A stretch of DNA of 64,000 nt from Thermoleophilaceae bacterium (GCA_036378175.1 DASUWY010000051.1:106271-170270), one strand, 5' to 3'. Positions 1 through 8,889 are shown, numbered from the stretch's first letter. Numbers and translations are program-made. The notes: generated by a model from the letters alone, not told the origin.

Positions 1-1295
1 TCGAGGAGCTGTTCACGGGGGTGCCGCGCGGCGTCGAGCGCGGATCGCTGCGCACGCTGCGCGGCTGGTTCGGTGTGCTCGACCGCGCGTTGCGCGCCTA
101 CGAGCGCCGGCCCCTTCGCTGGCTGCGGCGGATCGCCCTCACGCGTGCCGAGAGCTGGATCATCGCCCGCCAGGAGGCCGACGGCTCGTGGGGCGGGATC
201 CAGCCGCCGTGGGTCTACTCGATGATGGCGCTCGACCTTCAGGGCTATCCGATCGACCACCCGCTGATGCAGGCGTCGCTCGAGGGCCTCGAGTCGTTCA
301 CCGTCTACGAGGAGGATCGCTGCTGGCTCGAGGCCTGCCAGTCGCCCGTTTGGGACACGGCCCTGGCGATCATCGCGCTGCGCGACGCGGGCATCGCAGC
401 CGATGATCCGGCCCTGATCCGCGCGGCCGACTGGCTTCTCGACGAGGAGGTGCGCCTGCGCGGCGACTGGGCGGTGCGGCGCCCCGCGCTTGAGCCCGGC
501 GGCTGGGCGTTCGAGTTCGAGAACGACAACTACCCGGACATCGACGACACCGCCGAGGTGGTGCTGGCGCTGCGGCGCGTGGCGCACCCGGATCGCGAGC
601 GGGTGGACGCGGCGGTGCGGCGGGGCGTGAACTGGATCGTGGGGATGCAGTCCTCGAACGATGGCTGGGGCGCCTTTGACGCCGACAACTTTCACGGCCT
701 GGTGGAGAAGCACCCGTTCTGCGACTTCGGCGAGGTGACCGATCCGCCGAGCGCCGACGTGACGGCGCACGCGATCGAGATGCTCGCCGCCGAGGGCATG
801 GCGCACGGCGAGCCCGCGAGGCGCGGCCTCGCATGGCTGTTGCGCGAGCAGGAGGCCGACGGCTCCTGGTACGGGCGCTGGGGCGTGAACTACGTGTATG
901 GAACCGGCGCGGCGCTGCCCGCCCTCGCGGCCATGGGCGTGGCGAGCGACGACCCGGCGATGCGGCGCGCGGTGGAGTGGCTGCGCGCGCACCAGAACGA
1001 GGACGGCGGCTGGGGCGAGGACTGCCGCTCGTACGTGGACCGCTCCTGGAGCGGGCGCGGCGAGTCCACCGCGTCGCAGACGGCGTGGGCTCTGATCGGG
1101 CTGCACGCTGCCGGGCACCCGCGCGACGAGATGGTCGATCGCGCTCTCACATGGCTCTCCTCGACCCAGCGCGAGGACGGCACCTGGGACGAGCCGTACT
1201 ACACCGGCACCGGCTTCCCCGGCGACTTCTACATCAACTACCACCTGTACCGGCTCGTGTTCCCGGTCACGGCGCTCGGGCGCTGGGTCGCGTGA
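1..1295 (+). CDS. shc: Squalene-hopene cyclase, C-terminal part (5' end outside window)
   Basis: This enzyme cyclises squalene to hopene/hopanol at the membrane, the first committed step of hopanoid synthesis. The reading frame is open from the window edge (first full codon at 3), so about 431 C-terminal residues of a family that is usually about 630 long are visible. The catalytic DxDDTA acid motif is present as DIDDTA at 537-554. Several QW repeats follow, for example QEADGSWGG, QSSNDGWGAFD, QEADGSWYGRW and QNEDGGWGED. The C-terminus has the family-typical GDFYINYHLYRLVFP stretch. Its TGA overlaps the GTG start of the next gene by four bases, which indicates translational coupling in a hopanoid operon with hpnG and hpnH. 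Confidence 0.95.
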   Translation, partial: EELFTGVPRGVERGSLRTLRGWFGVLDRALRAYERRPLRWLRRIALTRAESWIIARQEADGSWGGIQPPWVYSMMALDLQGYPIDHPLMQASLEGLESFTVYEEDRCWLEACQSPVWDTALAIIALRDAGIAADDPALIRAADWLLDEEVRLRGDWAVRRPALEPGGWAFEFENDNYPDIDDTAEVVLALRRVAHPDRERVDAAVRRGVNWIVGMQSSNDGWGAFDADNFHGLVEKHPFCDFGEVTDPPSADVTAHAIEMLAAEGMAHGEPARRGLAWLLREQEADGSWYGRWGVNYVYGTGAALPALAAMGVASDDPAMRRAVEWLRAHQNEDGGWGEDCRSYVDRSWSGRGESTASQTAWALIGLHAAGHPRDEMVDRALTWLSSTQREDGTWDEPYYTGTGFPGDFYINYHLYRLVFPVTALGRWVA

Positions 1296-1876
1296 GCGGA
1301 GGGTTGCTCGTGCTCGCGCCGTTGCGGATAGAGGCATTCGCCGCCCGCCGGGCCGGCCGCGTGATGCGGACGGGGATGGGGCCCGACCGCGCTCGCGCCG
1401 CCGCGGCGCGGGCCGCTGCGGTGCCGGCGCGGGCGGTCGCGGTGCTCGGCTTCTGTGGTGCGCTTGCCGACGACCTGCAGCCAGGCGACCTGGTCCTCGC
1501 GGACGAGCTGCGCGGCGATGGGGCGGCTCTTCAGTGCCAGCGCTTACCGCAGCTGGTGAAGGAGCTCTCCGGATCGGGCCTCACCGTCCGCCAAGGCCCG
1601 ATCGTCTCGGTGCCCAAGCTCTCGCGGGGGGCCGAGCGGGCACGTCTGGCGGCGGATGGCTCGATCGCCGTCGACATGGAGTCGGTCTGGCTGGCGACAG
1701 CCGCAGCCGATCGCCCGTTTGCCGCGCTTCGCGCGGTGGTAGACACGCCCACTCGTGAACTTGTCCGATTTTCGACAATGACAGGCGGGATTAAGGCGTA
1801 TCGTGCTTTAGGAAGCGCTGCACGAGCGCTCGAGAACTGGACCGCAACGCTGCCCGACCCAACCAAGGAGACCTGA
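1292..1876 (+). CDS. hpnG: Adenosylhopane nucleosidase/phosphorylase HpnG-like
   Basis: This 194-residue protein belongs to the nucleoside phosphorylase superfamily and sits between the cyclase and hpnH. That is the context of the hopanoid-associated phosphorylase HpnG, which removes adenine from adenosylhopane to give ribosylhopane. Visible family features are GFCGAL at residues 53-58 and VDMES around residues 127-131, the Met-Glu pair that contacts the ribose in this fold. The start is the GTG overlapping the cyclase stop (GTGA). A longer open frame upstream is only the shadow of the cyclase gene. At under 200 residues it is short for the superfamily but normal for HpnG. Function is inferred from family and context. 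Confidence 0.85.
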   Translation: MSGGLLVLAPLRIEAFAARRAGRVMRTGMGPDRARAAAARAAAVPARAVAVLGFCGALADDLQPGDLVLADELRGDGAALQCQRLPQLVKELSGSGLTVRQGPIVSVPKLSRGAERARLAADGSIAVDMESVWLATAAADRPFAALRAVVDTPTRELVRFSTMTGGIKAYRALGSAARALENWTATLPDPTKET

Positions 1877-1879
1877 CAT

Positions 1880-2884
1880 ATGCCGGTACCCCTCAGGCAG
1901 AGCGTGAGAGTGGGCTCTTATCTCATGAAGCAGAAGCTCCGCGGCGTGGAGAAGTTCCCGCTGCTCGTCGAGCTCGAGCCGCTCTTCCAGTGCAACCTGG
2001 CCTGCTCCTTCTGCGGGAAGATCCAGCATCCCGAGCACATCCTCAAGCAGCGGATGCCGGTGGATCAGGCGATCGGCGCGATCGAGGAATGCGGGGCGCC
2101 GATGGTCTCCATAGCGGGCGGGGAGCCGCTGGTTCATCCCGAGATCCACGTGATGGTGGAGGAGCTCCTCAAGCGCAAGAAGTTCGTCTTTCTCTGCACC
2201 AACGCGATCCTGCTCGAGAAGAAGATGGACAATTTCAAGCCGTCGCCCTACTTCACCTGGGTCGTGCATCTCGACGGCCTGCGCGAGCGGCACGACCAGT
2301 TCGTGGAGCGCGACGGGATCTTCGACAAGGCGGTGGCCGGGATCAGGGAGGCCAAGGCGCGCGGCTTCCGGGTGGGGACCAACACCACCTTCCTCAACAC
2401 GGACACGCCCGACACCGTGAAGGAGGTGCTCGACTTCCTCAACGACGAGCTCGAGGTCGACACCATTCAGATCTCGCCCGCGTATGCGTACGAGAAGGCG
2501 CCGGACCAGGACCACTTCCCGGGCGTCGAGCAGACGCGCGCGCTGTTCTCGGCCGCGTTCGCCGACGGCGGCCGCAAGAAGTGGCGCCTCAACCACTCGC
2601 CCCTCTTCCTCGACTTCCTCGAGGGCAAGGTGGACTACCAGTGCACGCCGTGGGGGATTCCGAGCTACTCGATCTTCGGCTGGCAGCGCCCCTGCTACCT
2701 GATGGGCGACGGCTACGCGAAGACCTACAAGGAGCTGATCGAGACCACCGACTGGTCGAAGTACGGCCGCGGCAACGACGACCGGTGCAACAACTGCATG
2801 GCCCATTGCGGCTACGAGCCCACCGCCGTGCTGGCCACGAGCAAGTCGCTCAAGGAGTCGGTGCGCGCGATGGCGATGAGGTGA
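1880..2884 (+). CDS. hpnH: Radical SAM adenosylhopane synthase HpnH
   Basis: HpnH couples the 5'-deoxyadenosyl radical to hopene, the first step of extended (C35) hopanoid side-chain synthesis. The 334-residue length matches the family. The CxxxCxxC cluster-binding motif is at C38, C42 and C45. A GGEPLVHPEI strand typical of radical SAM proteins follows. The C-terminus has a further cysteine set (CNNCMAHC) seen in HpnH. A good ribosome-binding site (AAGGAG, 1865-1870) precedes the ATG, three bases after hpnG. The gene's last 35 bases overlap the convergent DUF559 gene. Confidence 0.95.
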   Translation: MPVPLRQSVRVGSYLMKQKLRGVEKFPLLVELEPLFQCNLACSFCGKIQHPEHILKQRMPVDQAIGAIEECGAPMVSIAGGEPLVHPEIHVMVEELLKRKKFVFLCTNAILLEKKMDNFKPSPYFTWVVHLDGLRERHDQFVERDGIFDKAVAGIREAKARGFRVGTNTTFLNTDTPDTVKEVLDFLNDELEVDTIQISPAYAYEKAPDQDHFPGVEQTRALFSAAFADGGRKKWRLNHSPLFLDFLEGKVDYQCTPWGIPSYSIFGWQRPCYLMGDGYAKTYKELIETTDWSKYGRGNDDRCNNCMAHCGYEPTAVLATSKSLKESVRAMAMR

Positions 2885-3806
2885 GACGCCGGCGAATCGC
2901 GGCCGCAAGGTCGTCCGGCTCGCGCGTGAGCCAGCGATGAGTCACGCGCAGCAGGCGATGGTTCTCCCCTAGGACCGCATCCCGCCGCCGATCCTCTTCG
3001 AAGGAGCGACGCGTTTTGTGGTGTTCCCAGGTGTCGAGCTCGACGATGAGTCGCGCCTCGGGCCAGTAGGCGTCCACCGTGTAGCCGTCGACGCTGACAT
3101 TCATGGCGGGCGCTTCGATTTCGTAGCGTCTACAGAACGCAATAAGGAGGCGCTCCATCTTGCTGCGCGTGTGCATGGCTTCCGGCTCGATCTCCCTTAT
3201 TGCCTGCCGTAGGGGTTGGATCCCACGGCGCCCGCGGTTCCTGCCGATGCACGCTTCGATTTCCTGGACGTCCAGCGCCTGCATCCGCTCAGCCTGCTCG
3301 AGCGCATAGACAAGCTTGCGCCGCGGCAGCACCTCGGCGAGGTCGACGAGCGTGCGCGCGAGGCTGGTCACCGGGATCCCGTCGACTTCATCGCGATCGT
3401 CGGGGTGCAGGCGGCGCGCGCGATGGACCCTGATTCCGTCGCGGCCGGCACAGCGACCACGGAGAACGGTCACATCGATGTCGCTCCACGCCGACCCCAG
3501 AAGATTCCGGTGGGCTCCCGCGCTTCTGTGGCTCAGCAGCGCACCGTCTCCGCAAGACAAGACGGCGCCCATGAACCGTCCCCGTGGCGACGGAGTGGGA
3601 GTCCCGACCGCGTACACGCCGGTGAACAGCGGGTGCAGCCGGCCGATGTGAACGCGGTACTCGATCGCGTCCTCCCCGATGCCGAGCTCGACCAGCTGCC
3701 GGCGCGCGATCACCGATCCCTGGGAATCGGCAAGCTGCGCCAGCTCCCACTCACCTGGACCATATTTACCGTGAAGAGCACGGAAAATATGGTCCACGTC
3801 GGTCAT
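2850..3806 (-). CDS. AbiEi-antitoxin-like N-terminal domain with C-terminal DUF559 nuclease-like domain
   Basis: The 318-residue product has two parts. An N-terminal winged-helix region resembles the type IV toxin-antitoxin AbiEi family (VIARRQLVELGIG...RVHIGRLHPLFTGVYAVG). A C-terminal DUF559/Vsr-like restriction-endonuclease fold follows, with YTVDAYWPEARLIVELD, where the Asp and the later Glu-x-Asp fit the fold's catalytic pattern, and RRRDAVLGENHRLLRVTHRWL. Such solitary proteins are abundant in Thermoleophilia and their role is unknown. No AbiEii toxin gene is adjacent. The annotated start adds about 20 residues before the usual family start and this part carries a strong hairpin (3757-3795), so translation may really begin downstream, for example at a GTG near residue 30. 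The 3' end overlaps hpnH by 35 bases. Confidence 0.75.
   Translation of the reverse strand: MTDVDHIFRALHGKYGPGEWELAQLADSQGSVIARRQLVELGIGEDAIEYRVHIGRLHPLFTGVYAVGTPTPSPRGRFMGAVLSCGDGALLSHRSAGAHRNLLGSAWSDIDVTVLRGRCAGRDGIRVHRARRLHPDDRDEVDGIPVTSLARTLVDLAEVLPRRKLVYALEQAERMQALDVQEIEACIGRNRGRRGIQPLRQAIREIEPEAMHTRSKMERLLIAFCRRYEIEAPAMNVSVDGYTVDAYWPEARLIVELDTWEHHKTRRSFEEDRRRDAVLGENHRLLRVTHRWLTREPDDLAAAIRRRLTSSPSRAPTP
3757..3795 (-). promoter_or_regulatory. 39-nt near-perfect inverted repeat at the 5' end of the DUF559 gene
   Basis: GGACCATATTT (3757-3767) is exactly complementary to AAATATGGTCC (3785-3795). Inside, CCGTG and CACGG extend the stem around a five-base loop after one A/A mismatch. On the gene's own strand this is an mRNA hairpin beginning 11 bases after the annotated start, or an operator if the real start is downstream. 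AbiEi-type antitoxins are known to autoregulate through inverted repeats. Applying that here is inference. Confidence 0.6.
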
Positions 3807-3884
3807 GCGCCGACGATTTCACGACCGGAGTAACGCCTCCAGGCGCTCCGGCAACAACCTCGCGACGGGTTTGTAACGAAGGCG

Positions 3885-4214
3885 CTACAGCTGCTCGAGC
3901 TGGCCCTCGCGGTCCTCGGCTTCGGCCTCGTGCCGGGCGGCGAAGCGCTTCGACCGCTCGGCCTGCGCCTCGAGCTGCTCGGCCTCGGCGAGATGGCGCG
4001 CCGCCTCGTCGCGGTGCGCTGCCGCCTGCGGTTCGAGCTCGGACGCACGTGAGGAGTGCGCCGCCGCCTCCTGGCGATGGCCGCCCAGCTCGGACTCGAG
4101 CCGTTCGCGGCGCCGCGCCTTCCCGATCGTGCGCCGGCGCGCCTCGAAGGCGAGCACCGCGGCCACGACGATTACGGCGGCGATGATGATCAGAACGATG
4201 GCGAGTGTGCTCAT
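3885..4214 (-). CDS. Small membrane-anchored coiled-coil protein
   Basis: The protein is 109 residues from the ATG at 4214. A GTG at 4220 would add two residues. Residues 1-22 form one hydrophobic helix (STLAIVLIIIAAVIVVAAVLAF). The rest is a charged Ala/Glu/Arg-rich helix with heptad-like spacing (AEAEQLEAQAERSKRFAARH). It therefore looks like a single-pass inner-membrane protein with a cytoplasmic coiled coil. I do not recognise a named family. It is flanked by the DUF559 gene and the divergent monooxygenase and has no obvious operon partner. Confidence 0.7.
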   Translation of the reverse strand: MSTLAIVLIIIAAVIVVAAVLAFEARRRTIGKARRRERLESELGGHRQEAAAHSSRASELEPQAAAHRDEAARHLAEAEQLEAQAERSKRFAARHEAEAEDREGQLEQL

Positions 4215-4268
4215 GCGCACAGCTGTACCCGGGCTGACATTCGCCTAGGCCCGAGCTTCGGCGCCAGG

Positions 4269-4284
4269 AGTGATGTACATCACT
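4269..4284. promoter_or_regulatory. Perfect 16-bp palindrome upstream of the monooxygenase gene
   Basis: AGTGATGTACATCACT reads the same on both strands. It lies 64 bases before the monooxygenase start and just upstream of a plausible promoter (TTTACC at 4286-4291, 16-base spacer, TAATGC at 4308-4313). Size and position fit an operator for a dimeric regulator of the TetR or GntR type. No regulator gene is adjacent, so the binding protein is unknown. Confidence 0.55.
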
Positions 4285-4347
4285 GTTTACCACGCGCTAC
4301 TGTGGGGTAATGCACAGGACGGGAGATCGGGCGAACGAGGGGGACGC

Positions 4348-5865
4348 ATGAGCAGCGCCAGCAATGGGACGGTCAAGTCGCTTCCGGAGCACGTCCGGTT
4401 CGCGATAGTGGGGAGCGGCTTCGCGGGCATCGGCTGCGGAATCCGCCTGAAGCAGGAGGGCGAGAACGACTTCCTGATCCTCGAGCGCGCCGGCGACGTG
4501 GGCGGCACGTGGCGGGACAACACCTATCCCGGCTGCGCGTGCGACGTGCCATCGCACCTCTACTCGTTCTCCTTCGAGCCGAACCCGAACTGGAGCCGCA
4601 CGTTCTCGCCCCAGCCGGAGATCTGGGACTACCTGCGCCACTGCACGAAGAAGTACGGCATCGAGCCCCACATCCGCTTCAACCACATGGTCACCGAGGC
4701 GGCCTGGGACGACGAGGCGGAGGTGTGGCGTGTGGAGACCGAGCAGGGCAGCCTCACTGCCGACTTCCTCATCGCGGGTGTGGGACCGCTGAGCGATCCG
4801 CGGCTGCCGGACATCCCGGGCATCGAGAGCTTCGAGGGGCGCATGTTCCACACGGCGCGCTGGGATCACGACTACGACCTGCGCGGCAAGCGCGTGGCGG
4901 TGATCGGCACCGGCGCGTCGTCGATCCAGGTGGTGCCGAAGATCCAGCCGCTCGTGGGCAAGCTGCACGTGTTCCAGCGCACGGCGCCGTGGATCGTCCC
5001 GCAGCGCGACCGCGAGCTCACCAGGCTCGAGAAGCGCCTGTACAAGCTCTTCCCGCCCGCCCAGCTCGCGATGCGCGCGGCGATCTACTGGATGCGCGAG
5101 CTGTTCGTGATCGGCTTCATGCACCCGCGCGAGGGAGGCGTGAACGAGAAGCTCGCCCGCACGCATCTGCAGCGGCAGGTGAAGGATCCCGAGCTGCGCG
5201 CGAAGCTCACGCCGAACTACCGCATGGGCTGCAAGCGGGTGCTGATCTCAGACAGCTACTACCCCGCGCTGCAGCAGCCCAATGCCGAGGTGGTCACCGA
5301 CCGCATCACGGAGATCAGGCCGCACTCGATCGTCACGGCGGACGGCGAGGAGCGCGAGGTGGACGCGATCGTTCTCGGCACGGGCTTCCACGTGACCGAC
5401 ATGCCGGTGGCCGAGTACGTGAAGGGGCGCGGGGGTCGCACGATGGCCGACATGTGGCAGGGCAGCCCGCAGGCGTATCTCGGCAGCACGGTGGCCGGGT
5501 TCCCCAACCTGTTCTTCCTGGTTGGGCCGAACACGGGTCTTGGCCACAACTCGATCGTGTTCATGATCGAGTCGCAGCTCAACTACCTGGCCGAGTGCCT
5601 GGAGCACATGAAGGTGCGCGACGCGGACGTGTTCGAGGTGCGCGACGACGTGCAGGAGCGCTTCAACGCGCGCATCCAGAAGCAGCTCGAGGGCACGGTG
5701 TGGAACTCGGGCGGCTGCGCCAGCTGGTACATCGACGAGAACGGCAAGAACACGACGATCTGGCCGGGCTTCACCTGGCCGTACCGCCAGCAGACGCGCC
5801 ACTTCAATCCGGCGGACTACGCGCTCACCGCGAGGCGCCGGGCGCCGCAGCCCGTGGCCGCCTGA
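4348..5865 (+). CDS. FAD-dependent Baeyer-Villiger-type monooxygenase
   Basis: This 505-residue flavoprotein should use NADPH and O2 to insert oxygen into ketones or oxidise heteroatoms. The N-terminal FAD-binding GxGxxG is VGSGFAGIG (residues 21-29). The Baeyer-Villiger fingerprint FxGxxxHxxxW is FEGRMFHTARW (162-172). The second, NADPH-binding dinucleotide motif is VIGTGASS (from 185). The start is the ATG at 4348 with a purine-rich site (GAGGGGGA) before it. An in-frame ATG at 4270 is rejected because it lies in the palindrome/promoter region. Substrate cannot be told from sequence. The gene is monocistronic. Confidence 0.9.
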   Translation: MSSASNGTVKSLPEHVRFAIVGSGFAGIGCGIRLKQEGENDFLILERAGDVGGTWRDNTYPGCACDVPSHLYSFSFEPNPNWSRTFSPQPEIWDYLRHCTKKYGIEPHIRFNHMVTEAAWDDEAEVWRVETEQGSLTADFLIAGVGPLSDPRLPDIPGIESFEGRMFHTARWDHDYDLRGKRVAVIGTGASSIQVVPKIQPLVGKLHVFQRTAPWIVPQRDRELTRLEKRLYKLFPPAQLAMRAAIYWMRELFVIGFMHPREGGVNEKLARTHLQRQVKDPELRAKLTPNYRMGCKRVLISDSYYPALQQPNAEVVTDRITEIRPHSIVTADGEEREVDAIVLGTGFHVTDMPVAEYVKGRGGRTMADMWQGSPQAYLGSTVAGFPNLFFLVGPNTGLGHNSIVFMIESQLNYLAECLEHMKVRDADVFEVRDDVQERFNARIQKQLEGTVWNSGGCASWYIDENGKNTTIWPGFTWPYRQQTRHFNPADYALTARRRAPQPVAA

Positions 5866-5899
5866 GCCACTTCACCCAACGGCGGTAATCCACTTTGCA

Positions 5900-5934
5900 C
5901 CCCCCGATCGGGGGGCGTATATTCCCGCGCGGGA
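5900..5934. terminator. Two GC-rich palindromes between the monooxygenase and the secreted repeat protein
   Basis: CCCCCCGATCGGGGGG (5900-5915) and TCCCGCGCGGGA (5923-5934) are perfect self-complementary sequences in the 87-base gap. They could form the terminator of the monooxygenase gene, although no T-run follows, or operators for the downstream gene. I cannot tell which. Confidence 0.35.
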
Positions 5935-5952
5935 GGCGACCGGTTTCTCGCC

Positions 5953-8889
5953 GTGCGCCACACATTTTCCGTTCAGAGGAAGACTCGCTGGCTCGCGTTC
6001 ATCGCGGGGCCTCTCGTGCTGCTTGCGCTCGCCGCGCCCGCTCATGCGGCGCTGGGCATCAGCAGCTTCAGCGTTGCGCCTGCGAGCACGCAGGCGGCGG
6101 GTCACCCGGACCTGACCATCGCCACCACGTTTTCGAATGCGGGCGACAACCTGAAGAACCTGACGATCCATCTGCCGCCCGGGCTCGTGGGGAACCCGAA
6201 CGCGGCCACGAAGTGCTCACAGGTCGACTTCGCCGCGGACAACTGCCCGGCGGACAGCAAGGTCGGCTCCGTGTCGGTGGACGCCACGGCCACCATCCTG
6301 CTCGTGCCGACGTCGATCACCGCGCCCGGCGACGTGTACGACGTCGCGCCTAGCCCGGGCGAGCCGGCGCGACTCGGCGCGTGGGTGCGTCCGCTGCTCG
6401 GGATACTCGGGACGATCGGGTTGCCCGTGCAGGTGTCGGTGCGACCCACGGACTTTGGCCTCGACACCACGATTCAGAACATCCCCACGTCGCTGAACGG
6501 GATCCCCACGGAGATCGATGCGATGTCGCTCACGCTCAACGACAAGACGACCTCCGGCGGCGACTTCGTCACGCTGCCGAGCTCGTGCACGCCGGCGACG
6601 ACGCGCATCGATGTGAGCTCGTACGCGAGCAACTCGGCGTCCGCCACCTCCACCTTCACCCCCACCGGCTGCGGCTCGGTGCCGTTCCACCCGACGATGG
6701 GCGTGGCGCTCGAGACCACGCGCGCGGACACGCCCAGCGGATATACGGTCACGCTGGGCGTGCCCTCTGGCAACTCGACCGTCAAGCGCGCGCAGGTGGT
6801 GCTCCCTGTGGGCACGGTGCTCTCGCCCAAGGCGGCCGACGGCGCCACCGCGTGCACCGACGCCCAGCTCGGCGCGGGTTCGAGCGCGCCCGGCGCGTGC
6901 CCGGACAGCTCTCAGATCGGCACCGCCACGATCGACACGCCGCTGCTCGGCACGCTGGCCGGAAAGGTCTTCCTCGGCCAGCCCACTCCCACACAGCTGC
7001 TGCGGCTCTTCGTGGACATCGAGCAGTCGGGCGTGAAGATCAAGCTGCCCGGCACCGTCACGCCGGACCAAAGCAACGGGCAGCTCACCACGGTGTTCGA
7101 CGGGCTGCCCCAGGTGCCGTTCACCTCGTTTGCGCTCTCCTTCCGGGGCGGCGCCGCGGCGATCCTCAGCAACCCGCAGGACTGCGGCAGCCACACCGCC
7201 ACAGCCACGCTCACGCCCTGGAGCGGCGCGTCAGACGGCAGCGCGCAGGACAGCTTCTCGATCACGGGTGACGGAGTGAGCGGACCTTGTCCCGCCAAGT
7301 GGCCGTTCACGCCCAGCCTGGCCGACAGCGCGGCAAGCACGCTGGCGGACGGGGACCCGGGTTCGTTCGCGATTACGGTGAATCGGCCCGACCGCGACCA
7401 GCGCCTGCGCTCGGTGAGCTTCTCGCTCCCGCCGGGCCTGCTTGGCCGGGTGGCCGGCGTGCAGCTCTGCCCGGAAGCCGACGCCCCGGGCGGGAACTGC
7501 CCGGCGAACACGCAGGCCGGCGTGGTGACCGCCACGGTGGGAACGGGACCGCAGCCCGTCACGCTCAGCGGCCCCGTGTACATGGGCGGGCCCTACAGGG
7601 GCGGCCTGCTCAGCCTTATCGCGGCGCTGCCGGCGAAGGTGGGCCCGCTCGACCTCGGCACCACCGTCCTCCGCAGCGCGATCTCCCTGCGCTCGACGGA
7701 CGGCGGGCTCGATGTGTCGTCCGACGACCTGCCGCGCTTCGTCCAGGGAATCCCCGTGGATGTGCGGTCGCTCACCGTCGACCTCAACAAGCCCGGCACC
7801 CTCCTCAACCCCACGGACTGCTCGCCGCTGTCGGTGAGCGGCACGCTCACCTCCGCGCTCGGCGACACCGCGACGACGAGCGCGCCGTTCCAGGCCACGG
7901 GCTGCGACAAGCTGCCGTTCGCGCCGGCGATCACCGCGGTTGCGGGCGGCAAGGGCAACACCGGCAAGGGCAAGCGGCCCGTGCTGCGCGCGATCGTGTC
8001 TCAGCCGATCGAACAGGCGCGGCTCGCCTCCACCACGGTCACGCTGCCCACCGGCCTGGGGGTCGCGCTCGGCAAGGCGCTGTGTCTCGCCGCGCAGGCC
8101 GACGCCGGCAGCTGCCCGGCGAACTCGCAGGTGGGCACCGCGAGCGCGTCCACTCCGCTTCTTCCACTGCCGCTGTCCGGCCCCGTCTACCTGATTCAAA
8201 TCCCCGGCAATCCGCTCCCCGGGGTGCTCGTGCAGCTCCACGGACTCGTGGACCTGAGTCTGCGCGGCAAGGTATCGACGGGGCCGGGCGGTGCGCTCGT
8301 GAATCGCTTTGACGGCATTCCCGACGTCCCGATCTCCCGGTTCGAGCTCGACTTCACCGGTGGCAAGAACGGCACGCTCGTCACCTCGCACGACCTCTGC
8401 CGCGGCGCGGTTCAGAAGCTCAGCGCCTCGTTCATCGGCCACAACGGCGCCACCTTCACGCGCAGCGCGCCGGTGGGCATCCAGGGCTGCAAGCCGATCA
8501 TCACCGCCTCGATCCGGCACGCGGCGAGCTCGCGTCCCAAGCTGCTGATGTCCCTCCGCGAGCCCGCCGTGTCGACCGCCATCGCGAAGCTCACGCTGCG
8601 GCTGCCGGCCACACTCAAGGGCAAGCGCCATGCGCGCACCGGCGTTCGCGTGCTGGCGGGCAAGCGGCGCATCAGCCGCAGGAACTTCTCCCTCACGAGC
8701 CGCACGCTCGTGATCAAGAGGCTCCCCGCGAACACCCACGTACTGAAGATCGGCCTCTCGACCGGCGCGATCAGGCCGCGCAGGTCGAAGCAGCGTCTAG
8801 CGGGGAAGAAGCTGAAGCTCGGAATCCAGTCCATCGACTCCGCCGGAACGAAGTCGAGCTTCAGCGTGAAGGCAAAGGCGAGGCCATAG
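5953..8889 (+). CDS. Large secreted protein with four tandem ~208-residue modules
   Basis: The 978-residue product begins with a Sec signal peptide (hydrophobic stretch LAFIAGPLVLLALAAPAHA, ending near residue 36). It has four repeated modules, each marked by an LPxGL motif at residues 74, 284, 492 and 698. This is followed by a Cys pair in a C...(N/A)CPAxSxVGTA context (for example NCPADSKVGSV, ACPDSSQIGTA, NCPANTQAGVV, SCPANSQVGTA) and then LxGxVYL. The last ~95 residues are Lys/Arg-rich and beta-like. The start is a GTG. No catalytic motif is visible, so a structural, adhesive or binding role at the cell surface is my inference. I do not recognise a named family. Confidence 0.75.
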   Translation: MRHTFSVQRKTRWLAFIAGPLVLLALAAPAHAALGISSFSVAPASTQAAGHPDLTIATTFSNAGDNLKNLTIHLPPGLVGNPNAATKCSQVDFAADNCPADSKVGSVSVDATATILLVPTSITAPGDVYDVAPSPGEPARLGAWVRPLLGILGTIGLPVQVSVRPTDFGLDTTIQNIPTSLNGIPTEIDAMSLTLNDKTTSGGDFVTLPSSCTPATTRIDVSSYASNSASATSTFTPTGCGSVPFHPTMGVALETTRADTPSGYTVTLGVPSGNSTVKRAQVVLPVGTVLSPKAADGATACTDAQLGAGSSAPGACPDSSQIGTATIDTPLLGTLAGKVFLGQPTPTQLLRLFVDIEQSGVKIKLPGTVTPDQSNGQLTTVFDGLPQVPFTSFALSFRGGAAAILSNPQDCGSHTATATLTPWSGASDGSAQDSFSITGDGVSGPCPAKWPFTPSLADSAASTLADGDPGSFAITVNRPDRDQRLRSVSFSLPPGLLGRVAGVQLCPEADAPGGNCPANTQAGVVTATVGTGPQPVTLSGPVYMGGPYRGGLLSLIAALPAKVGPLDLGTTVLRSAISLRSTDGGLDVSSDDLPRFVQGIPVDVRSLTVDLNKPGTLLNPTDCSPLSVSGTLTSALGDTATTSAPFQATGCDKLPFAPAITAVAGGKGNTGKGKRPVLRAIVSQPIEQARLASTTVTLPTGLGVALGKALCLAAQADAGSCPANSQVGTASASTPLLPLPLSGPVYLIQIPGNPLPGVLVQLHGLVDLSLRGKVSTGPGGALVNRFDGIPDVPISRFELDFTGGKNGTLVTSHDLCRGAVQKLSASFIGHNGATFTRSAPVGIQGCKPIITASIRHAASSRPKLLMSLREPAVSTAIAKLTLRLPATLKGKRHARTGVRVLAGKRRISRRNFSLTSRTLVIKRLPANTHVLKIGLSTGAIRPRRSKQRLAGKKLKLGIQSIDSAGTKSSFSVKAKARP

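Noticed and set aside
3757..3795. Miniature transposable element
   Set aside because: The inverted repeat is a single compact hairpin without flanking target duplication, and no second copy is seen in the window.
4270..4347. In-frame ATG extending the monooxygenase by 26 residues
   Set aside because: The stretch coincides with the 16-bp palindrome and a promoter-like sequence, lacks a ribosome-binding site and is not needed by the family.
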